A stretch of 7,826 bases of DNA, from the NCBI GenBank assembly GCA_045118955.1, contig JBGVKB010000050.1, positions 1-7,826 on the forward strand. Direction: 5' to 3'. Below are positions 6,562 through 7,826 of the stretch, in pieces (position 1 is the first letter of the stretch; the number at the start of each line of letters is the position of its first letter). A model generated the notes under the pieces. The model had not been told where the DNA came from and did no database searches. It saw nothing but the letters and a program-made list of their open reading frames with translations. The position numbers and the translations under genes were made by a program. This stretch comes from SFJ001 sp045118955. Its GTDB lineage: Bacteria > Bacillota > Clostridia > Oscillospirales > Ruminococcaceae.

Positions 6562-7826
6562 ATGATCGATCTCAGCATTGACCGTCAGGGCCTTGAGCGC
6601 AACCTGAAAAAGGCCCGCGAGAACGGCATTCTCATCCCCACCATCGCCCAGATGCAGCACCCCGAGACCATTCCCGGGCAGGTACAGGCCCGGCTGAAGA
6701 ACATCGGCCTGTGGGACGTGGACCCGCTGAACCTGTTCCGCATCACCTGGAAGAACGAGGCCAAGGAGTTCGGCGGGCTGTATCGGGCGACCCCCAACTA
6801 TGTGGAGCTGCCCAGTGAGCTGACCGGCGTGCCCTGCCGGATCGTGGCCATGGTGGGCAAATGGTTCCCCACCGGCTGCCACAAGGTGGGCGCGTCCTTC
6901 GGCTGCCTCGCGCCCCGTCTGGTCACCGGCCAGTTTGACGTGGAGCGCCACAAGGCGGTCTGGCCCTCCACCGGCAACTACTGCCGCGGCGGCGCGTTCA
7001 ACTCCAAGCTGCTGGGCGCGCAGGGCGTGGCCATCCTGCCCGCCGAGATGAGCCGCGAGCGCTTTGACTGGCTGCACTCCATCGGGGCGGAGGTCATCGC
7101 CACCCCGGGCTGCGAGTCCAACGTGAAGGAGATCTTCGACAAGACCAACGAGCTGAAGCGCGACCCCGGCTATATGGTGTTCAACCAGTTCGAGGAGATG
7201 GGCAACCCCCTGTGGCACTACAACGTCACCGGCAACGCGCTGGCCGATCTGTTCGAGGCCATCAAGCGCCCCGGCGACCGGTTCGCGGGTGCCTGCTTTA
7301 CCTCCGGCTCGGCGGGCACCCTGTCCAGCGGCGACCGGCTGAAGGAGCTGTACCCCAACCTGAAGCTGGCGGTGGGCGAGGCGCTGCAGTGCCCCACCAT
7401 CCTGAACAACGGCTTCGGCGGGCACCGCATCGAGGGCATCGGCGACAAGCACATCCCGTGGATCCACAACGTGAAAAACACCGACATGGCCATCGCCATC
7501 GATGACGAGGACAGCCAGCGCCTGCTGCGGCTGTTCAACACCCCCGAGGGTCAGACCTACCTGCGGGAGCAGCTTCATCTGCCCGAGGAGCTGATCGAGC
7601 AGCTCACCTGGTTCGGCATCAGCGGCATCGCCAACCTGCTGTGCTGCATCAAGCTGGCCAAGTACTATGAGCTGACCGGGCGGGACGTGGTCTGCACCGT
7701 GCTGACCGACTCCGCCGCCATGTACGGCAGCCGCATCGACGAGCTGAACCGGGCGCACGGCGCCTACACCCTGCAGGAGGCCATGCTGGATCACCACCTG
7801 CATATGCTGGGCCTCAAGACCGACAG
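6562..7826 (+). CDS. Fold-type II PLP-dependent enzyme, partial (3' end outside window)
   Basis: The reading frame starts at an ATG with AAGGAGG 9 nt upstream and stays open to the window edge, giving 421 complete codons. Fold-type II (tryptophan synthase beta/cysteine synthase) landmarks are visible. PTGCHKVGASFG at 103-114 has the probable Schiff-base lysine K108. STGNYCRGGAF at 136-146 has the substrate-binding STGN loop. TSGSAGT at 247-253 is the glycine-rich phosphate clamp. GGHRIEGIG lies at 286-294, and LTDS at 381-384 has a serine placed to contact the pyridine nitrogen. The PTG-HK-G context resembles TrpB more than cysteine synthase. About 100 residues precede the lysine, more than in O-acetylserine sulfhydrylases. 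The likely reaction is a beta-elimination, beta-replacement or lyase step on an amino acid. The lysine context differs from that of diaminopropionate ammonia-lyase (YgeX). It is the third gene of the operon after two M20 hydrolases, so it probably acts on their product. The specific substrate is unknown. Confidence 0.85.
   Translation, partial: MIDLSIDRQGLERNLKKARENGILIPTIAQMQHPETIPGQVQARLKNIGLWDVDPLNLFRITWKNEAKEFGGLYRATPNYVELPSELTGVPCRIVAMVGKWFPTGCHKVGASFGCLAPRLVTGQFDVERHKAVWPSTGNYCRGGAFNSKLLGAQGVAILPAEMSRERFDWLHSIGAEVIATPGCESNVKEIFDKTNELKRDPGYMVFNQFEEMGNPLWHYNVTGNALADLFEAIKRPGDRFAGACFTSGSAGTLSSGDRLKELYPNLKLAVGEALQCPTILNNGFGGHRIEGIGDKHIPWIHNVKNTDMAIAIDDEDSQRLLRLFNTPEGQTYLREQLHLPEELIEQLTWFGISGIANLLCCIKLAKYYELTGRDVVCTVLTDSAAMYGSRIDELNRAHGAYTLQEAMLDHHLHMLGLKTD

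Noticed and set aside
6553..7803. Minus-strand open frame of about 416 codons opposite the PLP enzyme
   Set aside because: It is antisense to a convincing PLP-enzyme frame and has biased, motif-free composition.
6562..7826. Assignment of the PLP enzyme as diaminopropionate ammonia-lyase (ygeX) because of the YgeY neighbour
   Set aside because: The lysine context PTGCHKVGAS and the overall motif order do not match YgeX as I know it, so only a fold-type II PLP enzyme is claimed.
1..7826. CRISPR arrays, tRNA or rRNA genes, insertion sequences, phage or toxin-antitoxin genes
   Set aside because: No regularly spaced repeats, cloverleaf-like segments, transposase motifs or terminal inverted repeats were seen on reading both strands.

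Overview
The window reads like a chromosomal segment from an anaerobic Gram-positive gut bacterium, probably Clostridia of the Ruminococcaceae/Oscillospiraceae kind. This rests on strong AGGAGG-type ribosome binding sites before nearly every gene, one clear TTG start, short intergenic gaps, and gene families common in those bacteria: a split GMP synthase, an SLC13-like carrier, an AraC regulator and M20 hydrolases. The taxonomy is inference, since no rRNA or tRNA gene is present.

Left region (1-1100): a complete stand-alone ATP-pyrophosphatase subunit of GMP synthase (guaA C-terminal half, without the glutaminase domain), followed by a strong intrinsic terminator. Region 1100-1440 holds no intact gene. 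On the minus strand it contains a decayed reading frame (about 94 codons with one internal TGA) that looks like the C-terminal end of a lost protein. A clear sigma-A type promoter (perfect TATAAT) sits at its far edge. Base composition changes here: the guaA side is visibly less GC-rich, and everything to the right is very GC-rich with codons ending in G or C.

Middle region (1400-3080): a two-gene membrane transport unit, made of a single-domain EamA/DMT protein and an SLC13/ArsB-NhaD superfamily anion carrier that starts with TTG. A 13-bp terminator hairpin closes it. An AraC-type regulator converges from the other side (3082-3978, minus strand).

Right region (3979-7826): an AT-rich divergent promoter region of about 125 bp separates the AraC gene from a three-gene plus-strand operon. 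The operon encodes an M20D amidohydrolase (HipO/YxeP-like), a second M20 hydrolase of the YgeY type, and a fold-type II PLP enzyme cut off by the window edge. The gaps are about 30-40 nt, each with its own strong ribosome binding site. Together these suggest an AraC-controlled catabolic pathway: two metal-dependent hydrolases would remove acyl or carbamoyl-type groups from an amino-acid-like substrate, and a PLP enzyme would act on the freed amino acid. The pairing of a YgeY hydrolase with a fold-type II PLP enzyme recalls ygeX-ygeY of E. coli, but the PLP enzyme has a TrpB-like lysine motif rather than that of diaminopropionate ammonia-lyase. The actual substrate cannot be read from the sequence.
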